Shown here: positions 21,379-29,271 of the stretch, in pieces
How positions within the stretch are numbered: position 1 is the first letter of the stretch
Layout of the letters: the number at the start of each line of letters is the position of its first letter
Origin: Methylobacterium persicinum
Lineage (GTDB): Bacteria > Pseudomonadota > Alphaproteobacteria > Rhizobiales > Beijerinckiaceae
DNA length: 64,000 nt
Assembly: GCF_022179525.1 (NCBI RefSeq)
Contig: NZ_BPQX01000025.1
Coordinates: 1 to 64,000 of the forward strand
Direction of reading: 5' to 3'
The notes under the pieces: model-generated
The model's database searches: none
Seen by the model: only the letters and a program-made list of their open reading frames with translations
What the model was told of the DNA's origin: nothing
Program-made: the position numbers and the translations under genes

Positions 21379-21693
21379 TCAGATCTGCATCCGCATGATC
21401 TCTTCGTAGGCGGAAAGCATGCGGTCACGGACGGCGACCATGGTCTGGAGGGCGGTCTCGCTCTCGGCCACAGCGGTGACCACATCGACCACGTTGGCCT
21501 TGCCGGTCACGGCGGTGATCGCCTGGGCATCCGCCCTGCGGCCCGCGTCGCCGACGGTGTCGATGGCCTGCCCGAGGAGGCCGGCGAAGTTCTCGCCTGC
21601 CGACTGGGTCGGCTGGACCCGGGGAGTGGCCCGCCCGGAGGTGAGGCCCTGGACGGCGGCGTAGGCGCCTGCCGCGAAGTTGCTCGACGCCAT
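21379..21693 (-). CDS. fliE: Flagellar hook-basal body protein FliE
   Basis: FliE joins the MS ring to the rod and is an early export substrate. It has 104 residues with the C-terminal helix ending in MVAVRDRMLSAYEEIMRMQI, typical of the family. It lies 10 bases after flgC. Confidence 0.96.
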   Translation of the reverse strand: MASSNFAAGAYAAVQGLTSGRATPRVQPTQSAGENFAGLLGQAIDTVGDAGRRADAQAITAVTGKANVVDVVTAVAESETALQTMVAVRDRMLSAYEEIMRMQI

Positions 21694-21703
21694 GACGATA
21701 CCC

Positions 21704-22111
21704 CTACTTCAGGATCGCGAGGGTCGAGGCGATGAGCTTGCGCGTCGTCGTGACCATGTTGAGGTTGGCCTCGTAGCTGCGCTGGGCCTCGCGCATGTCC
21801 ATGTTCTCGATGAGCGGATTGACGTTGGGCATCGGCACGTCGCCCTTGGCGTCGGCGACCGGGTTGCCGGGGTCGTGCTTCGTGCGGAAGGCGCTCTGGT
21901 CCCGGCGGACGCGTCCGGTGTCCACGATGGTGGCGCCGGTCTCCCGATCGAGATGGCTGGAAAAGGTCGGGATCTTGCGCCGGTAGGGCTCCGCCCCCCG
22001 GGTCGTGGGTGCGGAATCCGCGTTGGCGATGTTCTCTGCGATGACCCGCATCCGCCCGGACTGAGCCTTCAGGCCCGAGGTCGACGCCACAAGGGATTTA
22101 GAGAAGTCCAT
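21704..22111 (-). CDS. flgC: Flagellar proximal rod protein FlgC
   Basis: Proximal rod subunit, 135 residues. The N-terminal LKAQSGRMRVIAENIANADS and the C-terminal MREAQRSYEANLNMVTTTRKLIASTLAIL helix are family signatures. It lies 45 bases after flgB. Confidence 0.97.
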   Translation of the reverse strand: MDFSKSLVASTSGLKAQSGRMRVIAENIANADSAPTTRGAEPYRRKIPTFSSHLDRETGATIVDTGRVRRDQSAFRTKHDPGNPVADAKGDVPMPNVNPLIENMDMREAQRSYEANLNMVTTTRKLIASTLAILK

Positions 22112-22156
22112 CGCCCGCCCCGCTGTTCACTCGATGCCGGTGCCGCCGGAAAGTCA

Positions 22157-22561
22157 TCAGCTCTTGCCGATGGCGATCTTCAGGGTGGTCAGGCTGTGCT
22201 GATAAAGCGACGCAGCGAGCTGATAGTCGGTCTGGATATCGCCGGCCTTCATCATCTCGTCTTCCAGATTGACGCCGTTACCGCTCGGCCGGATCTCGAA
22301 ATCCTTGACCTTCCGGGGATCGACCCCCGGCTCGGCCTGTCCAATCGGGGCCATGTGCCCGGCCGCCGTCAACGCGAGGCCGGGCGAGGTCGAGACGGGG
22401 CTGCCCGTCGCCTGGTCGACGCGCAATTCGGCCAGGTCGTGGGGCCTGAAGCCCGGCGTATCCGCGTTAGCGACGTTCTCGGCGATCACGGTCTGCCGGG
22501 CTTGGTTCCACTGCATGCGGCTGCGCAGCATCGCCAGCATGGGCATGTCGGTGATGGCCAT
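22157..22561 (-). CDS. flgB: Flagellar proximal rod protein FlgB
   Basis: Proximal rod subunit, 134 residues from ATG 22561, chosen because GGAGGGG lies just upstream and because ML...M.WNQARQTVIAENVANADTPGF is the usual N-terminus. First gene of the flgB-flgC-fliE-fliQ-fliR-flhB-(cckA) operon. A perfect CtrA box lies 63-77 bases upstream. Confidence 0.96.
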   Translation of the reverse strand: MAITDMPMLAMLRSRMQWNQARQTVIAENVANADTPGFRPHDLAELRVDQATGSPVSTSPGLALTAAGHMAPIGQAEPGVDPRKVKDFEIRPSGNGVNLEDEMMKAGDIQTDYQLAASLYQHSLTTLKIAIGKS

Positions 22562-22623
22562 GGACCCCTCCGGCAGCCGGACGCACATGCATCCGGGCTC
22601 GGCAAAAACTGCCGTGTCCATGG

Positions 22624-22638
22624 TTAACGGCTCGTTAA
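22624..22638 (-). promoter_or_regulatory. Perfect CtrA box upstream of flgB
   Basis: TTAA-CGGCTCG-TTAA matches the CtrA consensus TTAA-N7-TTAA exactly. It lies 63 bases from the flgB start, where CtrA typically overlaps the -35 region of early flagellar promoters in alphaproteobacteria. Binding is inferred from the motif. Confidence 0.75.
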
Positions 22639-22727
22639 AGTGCCCAGGCGAAAGCGGGCGATCGGCCCGGGACGGGGGGGCGCATCGTGGATTGACACGA
22701 TACCGCGCTTCTGCGGCCAAGGAGCTG

Positions 22728-22742
22728 TTAACGAAACCTTAA
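22728..22742 (+). promoter_or_regulatory. Perfect CtrA box upstream of fliO-like gene
   Basis: TTAA-CGAAACC-TTAA, a second exact CtrA consensus, 48 bases upstream of the GTG of the divergent FliO-like gene. Together with the box at 22624 it would allow symmetric control of both transcripts. Confidence 0.75.
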
Positions 22743-22789
22743 CTTGCCTGCCACGAGCCCAAAGGGTCGTGTTATGACGCTGTCCCGCC

Positions 22790-24109
22790 GTGGATCCCAC
22801 CGCGGCCGGAACGTGCGAGTGCGTACCCTTGTCATGGCTACGATCCGTGTTCGGCTCTGACGGCTCCCCTATCATCCAGTACCTCGTCATCTTCGCGGTC
22901 ATCTTCTCGGCCCTGGCCGCGATCGTGTTCGTGGTCCGGCGTCTCACGGGGGGCAGCAGCGCCCTGCAGACGCGCGGCGCCCGTGCGCGCCAGCCGCGGC
23001 TGGGGATCATCGACGTCTACGAACTCGACCGGTCGCGCCAACTCATCCTGCTGAGGCGGGACAACGTCGAACACCTGCTGCTCGTGGGCGGACCCAACGA
23101 CGTGGTGGTCGAGCGCAACATCCAGCGGGGGCAGCGGCCGCTGCCGGAGGCAACGCTCCGCCCCGAACCGTCCACCGAGCCCCTCCCCGATCCCCTAGCC
23201 GAGGCGGGACGCCTACCCGAGCCACCCCGCGCCATCGCCGAAGGCATGCCCCGGCGCGCCGAGCCCGCCTTCGAGATGCCGGTGGTGGTGCCGGCGCCGG
23301 TCCCGGGCTCCCAGGCCACGCCGGCCGTGCGCTTGCCCCTCGATGCCGCGCTGATCGGCGGCGACGAACCCGGCCGGGACATTCCCGTGCCTCCGCAGAC
23401 CGCAGCGCAGGCCATCCCCCAGGCCCCTGCCCGGACCCGGCCCCTGCGCACGACGCTGCCCCCCCTCGACCGGCAGCCTACCCCCGAACGGGCGACGGAA
23501 ACGGCAAGGCCGGACGAGCCGGCCTTCGTCCTGCCGCCCCTTTCGGCGCCTCCCATCGAGCCGCGGCCCGTCGATCCCGCGATCCTGTCCGACATGGCCC
23601 GGCAGCTGCAGGCCGCGATCGCGCGGCCGACCTCCGCGGCCCCCCCGCCGCCCGCCGCCGTGACCGCGCCCCCGGCCGAGCCGGTGCCGCCCGCACCTGC
23701 TCCGGCACCGGTCAGACCCGCACCAGCGGTTCCCGCGCCGGCCGCCCCGGTGCCGACGGTGGAGACCGCAGCCCCTGTCATGGCGCCCCCCATCCCGGCG
23801 CCCCTTGTCGCGCCCCCCCCTGCCCCGGTGACCACTGCCCCGCCGCGCCCTGCCCCAGCGCCCCGGAGCCCGGAACCGCAGCTGCCGCCGGCCCTGGACA
23901 TCCCTGCGCTGGTCGCCCCGCCCCCTCCGGCGCCGGCGCCAGCCCGTCCGGCTCCTCCGCCACCGGACCGGCCGAGGCCGATCCCGCCGCCGCGGACCGA
24001 GCCGGTCCCGCCCAAGGCGGAGCCGAAGACGCCGGGCAGCCCCTTCTCCGTCGAGGAAATCGAGGCGGAATTCGCACGGTTGCTCGGACGGCCCCTCGAC
24101 AAACGGTGA
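22790..24109 (+). CDS. fliO: FliO-like flagellar protein with long Pro/Ala-rich tail
   Basis: FliO assists assembly of the FliP ring of the flagellar export gate. The N-terminal 110 residues fit FliO: one membrane segment (IIQYLVIFAVIFSALAAIVFVV, residues 28-49), then RLGIIDVYELDRSRQLILLRRDNVEHLLLVGGPNDVVVE. The remaining 330 residues are Pro/Ala/Val-rich and low complexity, ending in SVEEIEAEFARLLGRPLDKR. FliO is normally much shorter and next to fliP; here the neighbour is dnaN. The start is GTG 22790; GTG 22847 is an alternative. Confidence 0.8.
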   Translation: MDPTAAGTCECVPLSWLRSVFGSDGSPIIQYLVIFAVIFSALAAIVFVVRRLTGGSSALQTRGARARQPRLGIIDVYELDRSRQLILLRRDNVEHLLLVGGPNDVVVERNIQRGQRPLPEATLRPEPSTEPLPDPLAEAGRLPEPPRAIAEGMPRRAEPAFEMPVVVPAPVPGSQATPAVRLPLDAALIGGDEPGRDIPVPPQTAAQAIPQAPARTRPLRTTLPPLDRQPTPERATETARPDEPAFVLPPLSAPPIEPRPVDPAILSDMARQLQAAIARPTSAAPPPPAAVTAPPAEPVPPAPAPAPVRPAPAVPAPAAPVPTVETAAPVMAPPIPAPLVAPPPAPVTTAPPRPAPAPRSPEPQLPPALDIPALVAPPPPAPAPARPAPPPPDRPRPIPPPRTEPVPPKAEPKTPGSPFSVEEIEAEFARLLGRPLDKR

Positions 24110-24239
24110 CGGTGGCCGTCCTGGACCTCCTCAGCTGTGAGAGGTCGCCCGGCCGGCCTTGCCTTCGCCCGGGCGCTTCGCCAAGCTGAAAGACCGTATT
24201 CCTGGGGCCGCCGCGGTCCCGAGCAGTCAGAGTTGAGCG

Positions 24240-25361
24240 ATGAGAGTCATCGTCGAGCGCGCGGCCCTTCTCAGGTCGCTCGGCCACGTTCACCGGGTCG
24301 TGGAACGCCGCAACACGATCCCGATCCTGTCGAACGTGCTGCTGCGCAGCGACGGCGCTGCGCTTCAATTGAAGGCCACCGACCTCGACATCGAGGTGAC
24401 GGAGAGCATTCCCGCCGACGTGTCGGATCCCGGCGCGACGACGGTGCCGGCCCATGTCCTCTACGACATCGTCCGCAAGCTGCCGGACGGCGCGCAGGTC
24501 TCGCTGGAGACCGGCGGCGAGGGCGGCCAGATGACGATCCGGTCCGGGCGCTCCCGCTTCGCGCTCGGCGCCCTGCCCGAGGGAGATTTCCCGGACCTCG
24601 CGACCGGTGAGATGCCGCACGGCTTCGAGATCGCAGCCGCCGACCTCAAGCGGCTCATCGACAAGACGCAGTTCGCCATCTCCACCGAGGAGACGCGCTA
24701 TTACCTGAACGGCATCTACCTTCACGTCCTGGAATCGGACGGTGAGCCGGTGCTGCGCGCGGTCGCCACCGATGGGCACCGCCTCGCCCGGGTCGAGCTT
24801 CCGGCCCCCGCCGGCAGCACCGGCATGCCGGGGGTGATCGTCCCCCGCAAGGCGGTGGCGGAGATCCAGAAGCTCCTCGACGACGGCGGGGAGTCCGTGG
24901 GGATCGACCTGTCTCCGGCGAAGATCCGCCTGCGGTTCGCCGACGGCCTGACGCTGATCTCGAAGCTGATCGACGGCACCTTCCCCGACTACCAGCGGGT
25001 GATCCCGGCCAACAACGACAAGCGCCTGACCGTCGAGCGGGACACTTTCGCCAAGGCGGTGGACCGCGTTTCGACGATCTCTTCGGAGCGGGGCCGGGCG
25101 GTGAAGCTCGGGCTGACGGACGGGCGGCTCGCCCTCTCGGTGAACAACCCTGACGCGGGCAGTGCCACGGAAGAACTGGACGTGGAGTACGGCTCGGGGG
25201 CCCTCGATATCGGCTTCAACGCCCGCTACCTGCTGGACATCACGGCTCAGCTCGAGGGCGATACCGCCCTGTTCAAACTCGCCGATCCGGGCTCCCCGAC
25301 CCTGATCCAGGATCGCGAGGGCGCGCCCGCCCTCTACGTCCTCATGCCCATGCGCGTGTGA
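24240..25361 (+). CDS. dnaN: DNA polymerase III sliding clamp (beta subunit)
   Basis: The ring-shaped processivity clamp of the replicase, which also binds Hda, MutS and other partners. It has 373 residues in three similar domains; family segments are MRVIVERAALLRSLGHVHRV, FAISTEETRYYLNGIYLH, ATDGHRLARVE and the C-terminal YVLMPMRV. dnaN usually follows dnaA and precedes recF; neither is here. The 130-base gap after fliO shows no clear promoter. Confidence 0.97.
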   Translation: MRVIVERAALLRSLGHVHRVVERRNTIPILSNVLLRSDGAALQLKATDLDIEVTESIPADVSDPGATTVPAHVLYDIVRKLPDGAQVSLETGGEGGQMTIRSGRSRFALGALPEGDFPDLATGEMPHGFEIAAADLKRLIDKTQFAISTEETRYYLNGIYLHVLESDGEPVLRAVATDGHRLARVELPAPAGSTGMPGVIVPRKAVAEIQKLLDDGGESVGIDLSPAKIRLRFADGLTLISKLIDGTFPDYQRVIPANNDKRLTVERDTFAKAVDRVSTISSERGRAVKLGLTDGRLALSVNNPDAGSATEELDVEYGSGALDIGFNARYLLDITAQLEGDTALFKLADPGSPTLIQDREGAPALYVLMPMRV

Positions 25362-25386
25362 GGCTGCGGGCCGGTCGCCCGCAGCC
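25362..25386. terminator. Hairpin between convergent dnaN and next gene
   Basis: A perfect 10-bp stem GGCTGCGGGC (25362-25371) / GCCCGCAGCC (25377-25386) with a 5-base loop, immediately after the dnaN stop. No T-run is present; it probably acts for both converging transcripts. Confidence 0.5.
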
Positions 25387-25394
25387 CGAACCGG

Positions 25395-25745
25395 TTATTC
25401 GCAGACTTCGACGCGCTTGAAAGTGAAGTTCTCGTCATCGAGCCACACCTTGCGGCGCTCGTAATGGCAGATCGGGCCACGGCGCTCGCGAATGATCACG
25501 GGCTCCGGCTCCTCTACGACGACCCGGCGGGGGCGGTATTCCGGCGGGGGCGGCGGGGGCGGGTTGTTGGCGCCGTTGACGAGGGCACTGCCGACCACAC
25601 CGCCGACGACGCCGGCGGCCAGACCGCCGATGATCGCGCCGTTCTGGCCGTCGCGGGCCGAGGCGGGGGCGGCTGTGATGGTGAGAAGACCGGCCAGCGC
25701 GAGGGCGCCGGCCCTAAGGACGGTGAAGGGCATCTGAACCGACAC
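25395..25745 (-). CDS. Secreted glycine-zipper small protein
   Basis: 116 residues of unknown function. A signal peptide (MPFTVLRAGALALAGLLTITAAPASA) is followed by a glycine-zipper-like stretch GAIIGGLAAGVVGGVVGSAL, a run of seven prolines, and a C-terminal basic/acidic domain with two cysteines (ICHYERRKVW...VCE). The GTG start at 25745 has a good GGAGAG site; ATG 25733 is possible. Such proteins are usually periplasmic or envelope associated. Confidence 0.7.
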   Translation of the reverse strand: MSVQMPFTVLRAGALALAGLLTITAAPASARDGQNGAIIGGLAAGVVGGVVGSALVNGANNPPPPPPPEYRPRRVVVEEPEPVIIRERRGPICHYERRKVWLDDENFTFKRVEVCE

Positions 25746-25933
25746 GCGAGAACTCTCCTGCTCGTGTTGACCGATCAGAGCGCGAGAGCCTTAATTTTGT
25801 CGCAACGGGGACTTGCCGAGTTCGTGATGGCCGCGCCGGCGGTGAAGCCCGACCCCCACGCCGGCTCCGGCAGGGTGCCGCAAAAGTCCCTTGGAGGAGA
25901 CGACAATTCTCCACCACCGATGATATCCTCACC

Positions 25934-26024
25934 GTCCTTGCGAGCGGAGCGAAGCAACCCAGGGATCCGCTCAGTCGTGAGATGTCCCGCTGCCCTGGAT
26001 TGTATCGCTCCGCTCGCAATGACG
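25934..26024. repeat. Dispersed palindromic element, family B copy 2
   Basis: GTCCTTGCGAGCGGAGCGAAG... pairs with ...ATCGCTCCGCTCGCAATGAC; the inner arms are CAACCCAGGGAT and GCCCTGGATTG. It lies 9 bases beyond the stop of the dehalogenase gene, where the hairpin may serve as its terminator. The remainder of 25746-26032 shows no gene. Confidence 0.75.
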
Positions 26025-26032
26025 AAAGCCCG

Positions 26033-26707
26033 CTAGAGGAGACCCTCGAGGGACGACAGCACCGCGGCCGGGGCGAGGTCGCCGTACTCGTCCGGCAGGC
26101 CCTTCCGGTTGATCCAAACGGGCCGGAACCCGAAGGCGGCGGCGCCCGCGATGTCCCAACGGTTCGACGAGCAGAACACCACCTCGCGCGGGCCCACCCC
26201 GAGCCGGTCGAGGGCGATCCGGTAGGCGTCGGGATGGGTCTTGAACATGCGGGCATCGTCGACGGAGAGGACCGCGTCGAGATGCTTCCCCAGCCCCGCC
26301 GAGGCGACCGCCCGATCGACCATCGGCTGGTCACCGTTGGTGAGGATCGCCGTGCGGATGCCCCGGGCGCGGATTGCGGCGAGGGTGGACGGCACCTCCC
26401 CGTAGGCATCGAGGTCACGATACGCGTCGAGGAGCCGTTCCCGCAGGGCCCGGTCGACCGCGGGATGACGGGCGAGGGCGTAATCGAGGGCGCGTTCGGT
26501 CAGGTGCCAGAATGGCTCGTAGCGGCCCATCAGCCCGAGCACCCAGCTGTATTCGAGCTGCTTTGTCCGCCACATCTCCGATAGGGCCGTCGCCTCGGGC
26601 CCCACGGCCCCGGCATGGCGCTGCACTGCCGAGTTCACGTCGAAGAGCGTCCCGTAGGCGTCGAATACGACGGCGCCGACGCCATCGAGAAGTCGTGTTC
26701 CGGACAT
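26033..26707 (-). CDS. Haloacid dehalogenase, type II (HAD superfamily)
   Basis: A 224-residue HAD hydrolase resembling (S)-2-haloacid dehalogenases, which replace halogen by hydroxyl using an Asp nucleophile. Motif I is FDAYGTLFD (nucleophile Asp in FDAYGT), motif II AILTNGD, and the dehalogenase-type SSNRWDIAGAAAFGF is near the C-terminus with VKTHP-like FKTHPDAYR. The start has GGAGG upstream. Haloacid activity is likely but a phosphatase role cannot be excluded. Confidence 0.85.
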   Translation of the reverse strand: MSGTRLLDGVGAVVFDAYGTLFDVNSAVQRHAGAVGPEATALSEMWRTKQLEYSWVLGLMGRYEPFWHLTERALDYALARHPAVDRALRERLLDAYRDLDAYGEVPSTLAAIRARGIRTAILTNGDQPMVDRAVASAGLGKHLDAVLSVDDARMFKTHPDAYRIALDRLGVGPREVVFCSSNRWDIAGAAAFGFRPVWINRKGLPDEYGDLAPAAVLSSLEGLL

Positions 26708-26755
26708 GCGGCCTCCTCAAGCCCCCGCTCCCATCTAGGGCGGAAGATGGGCGGG

Positions 26756-28282
26756 TCAGGCCCGTCGCAGGCGAAGACCGAACAGATGCAGCAGGCCCAC
26801 GAGCAGGCCGCCGTAGACCACGGCCCCCGCCGCCCCGAGGACGGCGAGCACCGCAATCTCCCGCCCATGGCCCATGGCGGGGACCAAGGCCTCGGCGACG
26901 GGCCGCCCGGACAGGGCCACGCCGGTAAGGGCGAGGCAAGCGAGCGCCACGCCGACCACCGTCAGGCCGAGGGTGCGCCCCGGCGCCGTCCAGCCCCGGC
27001 GCTTGGCGAGGCCCATGAGGATCGCAAGGTTGACCCATTGGCTGACCGCGGTCGCCAGGGCGAGGCCGGTGACGCCATAGGGACCCGTCAGCCACAGCTT
27101 CAGGGCGACGTTCACGGCGATGGCCGTGAGGGAGGCCCAGAGGGGCGTCTTGGTATCCTGCCTCGCGTAGAAACTCGCGACGGCGCTGCGCACCAGCACC
27201 ACCGCCGGCAGGGCGAGTCCATACGCCGCCAGCACCGAGGCGGCGCGGGCGGCGTCCTCGGCGGTGAACTGGCCCCGCTGGAACAGGGCGGCCATGATCA
27301 GGCCGGGGATCGTCAGGAAGGCGACCGTGAAGGGGGCCGAGAGGGCGAGGGAGAACCCCGCCGCCCGGTTCTGCGCCCCGTGGGCGCCGGCCACGTCCCC
27401 GGCGGCGATGCGCCGGCTCATCTCCGGAAGGAGCACCGTCCCCGCCGCGATGGCGATGACGCCGAAGGGCAGCTGATAGAGCCGGTCCGCATAGTAGAGG
27501 GCCGAGACGGCCCCCGTCGGCAGCCAGCTGGCGATGATCGTGTCGGCAAAGGCCGCGATCTGGAACCCGGCGGAGCCGATGACGGCGGGGCCAAGCACGG
27601 CGAAGAACCGCTTCAGGGCCGGGTCGAGGCGCGGAACCGCCAGCCCCGGCATGACCCCCGCCCGGCGACACTCCCACCACAGCAGGCCGAACTGCAGCAG
27701 CCCCGAGACCGCCACGCCCCATGAGGCGGCGAAGGCGGCATTCGGGAACAGGAAGGTCAGGGCCAGCGCCGCCAGCATGGCGAGGTTGAGGAGGACCGGC
27801 GCCCCCGCCGGGACGGCGAAGCGGCGGTGGGCGTTGAGGATGCCCGACAGCAGCGTCACCAGGGTCATGAACAGGAGATAGGGGAAGGTGATGCGCGTCA
27901 GCGCCACCGCGAGCTGGAACCGCTCGCCCCCCTCCTCGAAGCCCGGCGCCAGGGCATGGACCACGAAGGGCATCAGCGGCAGGGCGATATTCAGCAGCAC
28001 GAGCTGCACGATCAACATGAGCGTGAAGACGCGGTCGGCGAAGCGCCGGGCGGCACCGGTGGCCCCCGCCTCCTCCAGGGAGGCGTAGGACGGGACGAAG
28101 GCGGTGTTGAACGCCCCCTCGCCGAAGATCGCGCGGAAGTGGTTCGGCAACCGGAAGGCGACGACGAAGGCGTCAGCAATGGGCCCGGCACCCATCACGG
28201 CCGCCATCACCACGTCGCGGGCGAACCCGGTTACGCGGGAGACGAGGGTCCACCCTCCGACCGACAGGATGGAGCGGATCAT
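26756..28282 (-). CDS. murJ: Lipid II flippase MurJ
   Basis: Flips lipid-linked peptidoglycan precursor across the inner membrane. It has 508 residues from ATG 28282 (GTG 28288 gives two more); about 14 membrane helices. GWTLVSRVTGFARDVVMAAVMG and DAFVVAFRLPNHFRAIFGEGAFNTAFVPSY are strong family signatures. It lies 48 bases from the dehalogenase gene on the same strand. Confidence 0.96.
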   Translation of the reverse strand: MIRSILSVGGWTLVSRVTGFARDVVMAAVMGAGPIADAFVVAFRLPNHFRAIFGEGAFNTAFVPSYASLEEAGATGAARRFADRVFTLMLIVQLVLLNIALPLMPFVVHALAPGFEEGGERFQLAVALTRITFPYLLFMTLVTLLSGILNAHRRFAVPAGAPVLLNLAMLAALALTFLFPNAAFAASWGVAVSGLLQFGLLWWECRRAGVMPGLAVPRLDPALKRFFAVLGPAVIGSAGFQIAAFADTIIASWLPTGAVSALYYADRLYQLPFGVIAIAAGTVLLPEMSRRIAAGDVAGAHGAQNRAAGFSLALSAPFTVAFLTIPGLIMAALFQRGQFTAEDAARAASVLAAYGLALPAVVLVRSAVASFYARQDTKTPLWASLTAIAVNVALKLWLTGPYGVTGLALATAVSQWVNLAILMGLAKRRGWTAPGRTLGLTVVGVALACLALTGVALSGRPVAEALVPAMGHGREIAVLAVLGAAGAVVYGGLLVGLLHLFGLRLRRA

Positions 28283-28433
28283 GGACACGGGACGATCCCG
28301 CGACCGCCCGGAGGGGGCGTGTGGCCCAGGCAGGCGTCCGGCACGGTTCGATCGATGGAAATGGCCGCGCCCCCGTCAGGCCGGGTCGGCCCGGCGGGCG
28401 CATCAAGAGCGGGTTTTACCGTTCATCTCAAGG

Positions 28434-28465
28434 GGCCGGGCACCACAACGGCATGGTGCCCGGCC
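28434..28465 (-). terminator. Strong hairpin after sodB
   Basis: A perfect 12-bp stem GGCCGGGCACCA (28434-28445) / TGGTGCCCGGCC (28454-28465) with an 8-base loop, 10 bases beyond the sodB stop. It lacks a strong T-run on the minus strand, but its position suggests a terminator or 3'-end stabiliser. Confidence 0.6.
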
Positions 28466-28475
28466 GGCACGCGCC

Positions 28476-29075
28476 TCAGGCGGTCGCCTCGGCGAACATC
28501 TTCTCCACGTGTTCCCAGTTCACGAGGTTCTCGATGAACGCTTTCAGGTAGTCGGGCCGGCGATTGCGGTAGTCGATGTAGTAGGAATGCTCCCACACAT
28601 CGACGCCGAGGATCGGCTTGGCGCCGTGGACCAGGGGGTTCTCGCCGTTCGGGGTCTTCATGATGGCGAGCTTGCCGTCCTTCACGGCGAGCCACGCCCA
28701 GCCCGAGCCGAACTGGCCGATGCCGGCCTGGATGAAGTCCGCCTTGAACTTCTCGGCACCGCCGAGATCCTCGTCGATCTTCTTGGCGAGCGCACCGGGG
28801 ATAGCACCACCACCGTTAGGCTTCATCCACTGCCAGAAATGGATGTGGTTGTAATGCTGCCCGGCATTGTTAAAGAGCGCCTGATTCGTGTTGTAGGCCG
28901 CCTTGACGATCTCTTCGACGCTCTTGCCTGCGAGATCGGTTCCTTCGAGCAGCTTGTTGCCGGTATCCACATAAGCTTTGTGGTGCTTGTCGTGGTGGAA
29001 CTCCAGCGTCTCCTTCGACATGTACGGCCCGAGGGCGTCGTAGGCGTAGGGCAGTTCCGGCAGTGTGAAGGTCAT
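28476..29075 (-). CDS. sodB: Superoxide dismutase, Fe/Mn family
   Basis: Cytosolic superoxide dismutase, 199 residues, no signal peptide. The metal ligands are visible: His in EFHHDKHH, His in FNNAGQHYNHIHFW, and Asp/His in DVWEHSYYIDY. It starts MTFTLPELPYAYDALGPYMSKET. Two consecutive ATGs exist (29078 and 29075); the second has better spacing from GGAGA. Metal preference (Fe, Mn or both) cannot be read reliably from the sequence. Confidence 0.96.
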   Translation of the reverse strand: MTFTLPELPYAYDALGPYMSKETLEFHHDKHHKAYVDTGNKLLEGTDLAGKSVEEIVKAAYNTNQALFNNAGQHYNHIHFWQWMKPNGGGAIPGALAKKIDEDLGGAEKFKADFIQAGIGQFGSGWAWLAVKDGKLAIMKTPNGENPLVHGAKPILGVDVWEHSYYIDYRNRRPDYLKAFIENLVNWEHVEKMFAEATA

Positions 29076-29193
29076 CATGCGTCTCCGTGCGGCCTGGGGC
29101 CCATTGCGCGCCCCCGGCGGGGTGCTCCCGGGTTGACGTCCGGTACGTAAGTCGGGCTTGCGTCGTCGGCAACGCCGATGGACCGGCACGAAC

Positions 29194-29209
29194 AGGTTTT
29201 GCAAAACCT
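29194..29209. promoter_or_regulatory. Perfect 16-bp palindrome in the sodB divergent region
   Basis: AGGTTTTGCAAAACCT is perfectly self-complementary. It lies between divergent sodB (118 bases away) and the membrane-protein gene at 29272 (62 bases away). It looks like a dimeric regulator's operator; the regulator is not identified. Confidence 0.55.
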
Positions 29210-29271
29210 CGGCAGCGCCTTACTGTGCCGGCCACTCCGGGACCCCTGACCACCCGAGTTCAGAGAGTACT

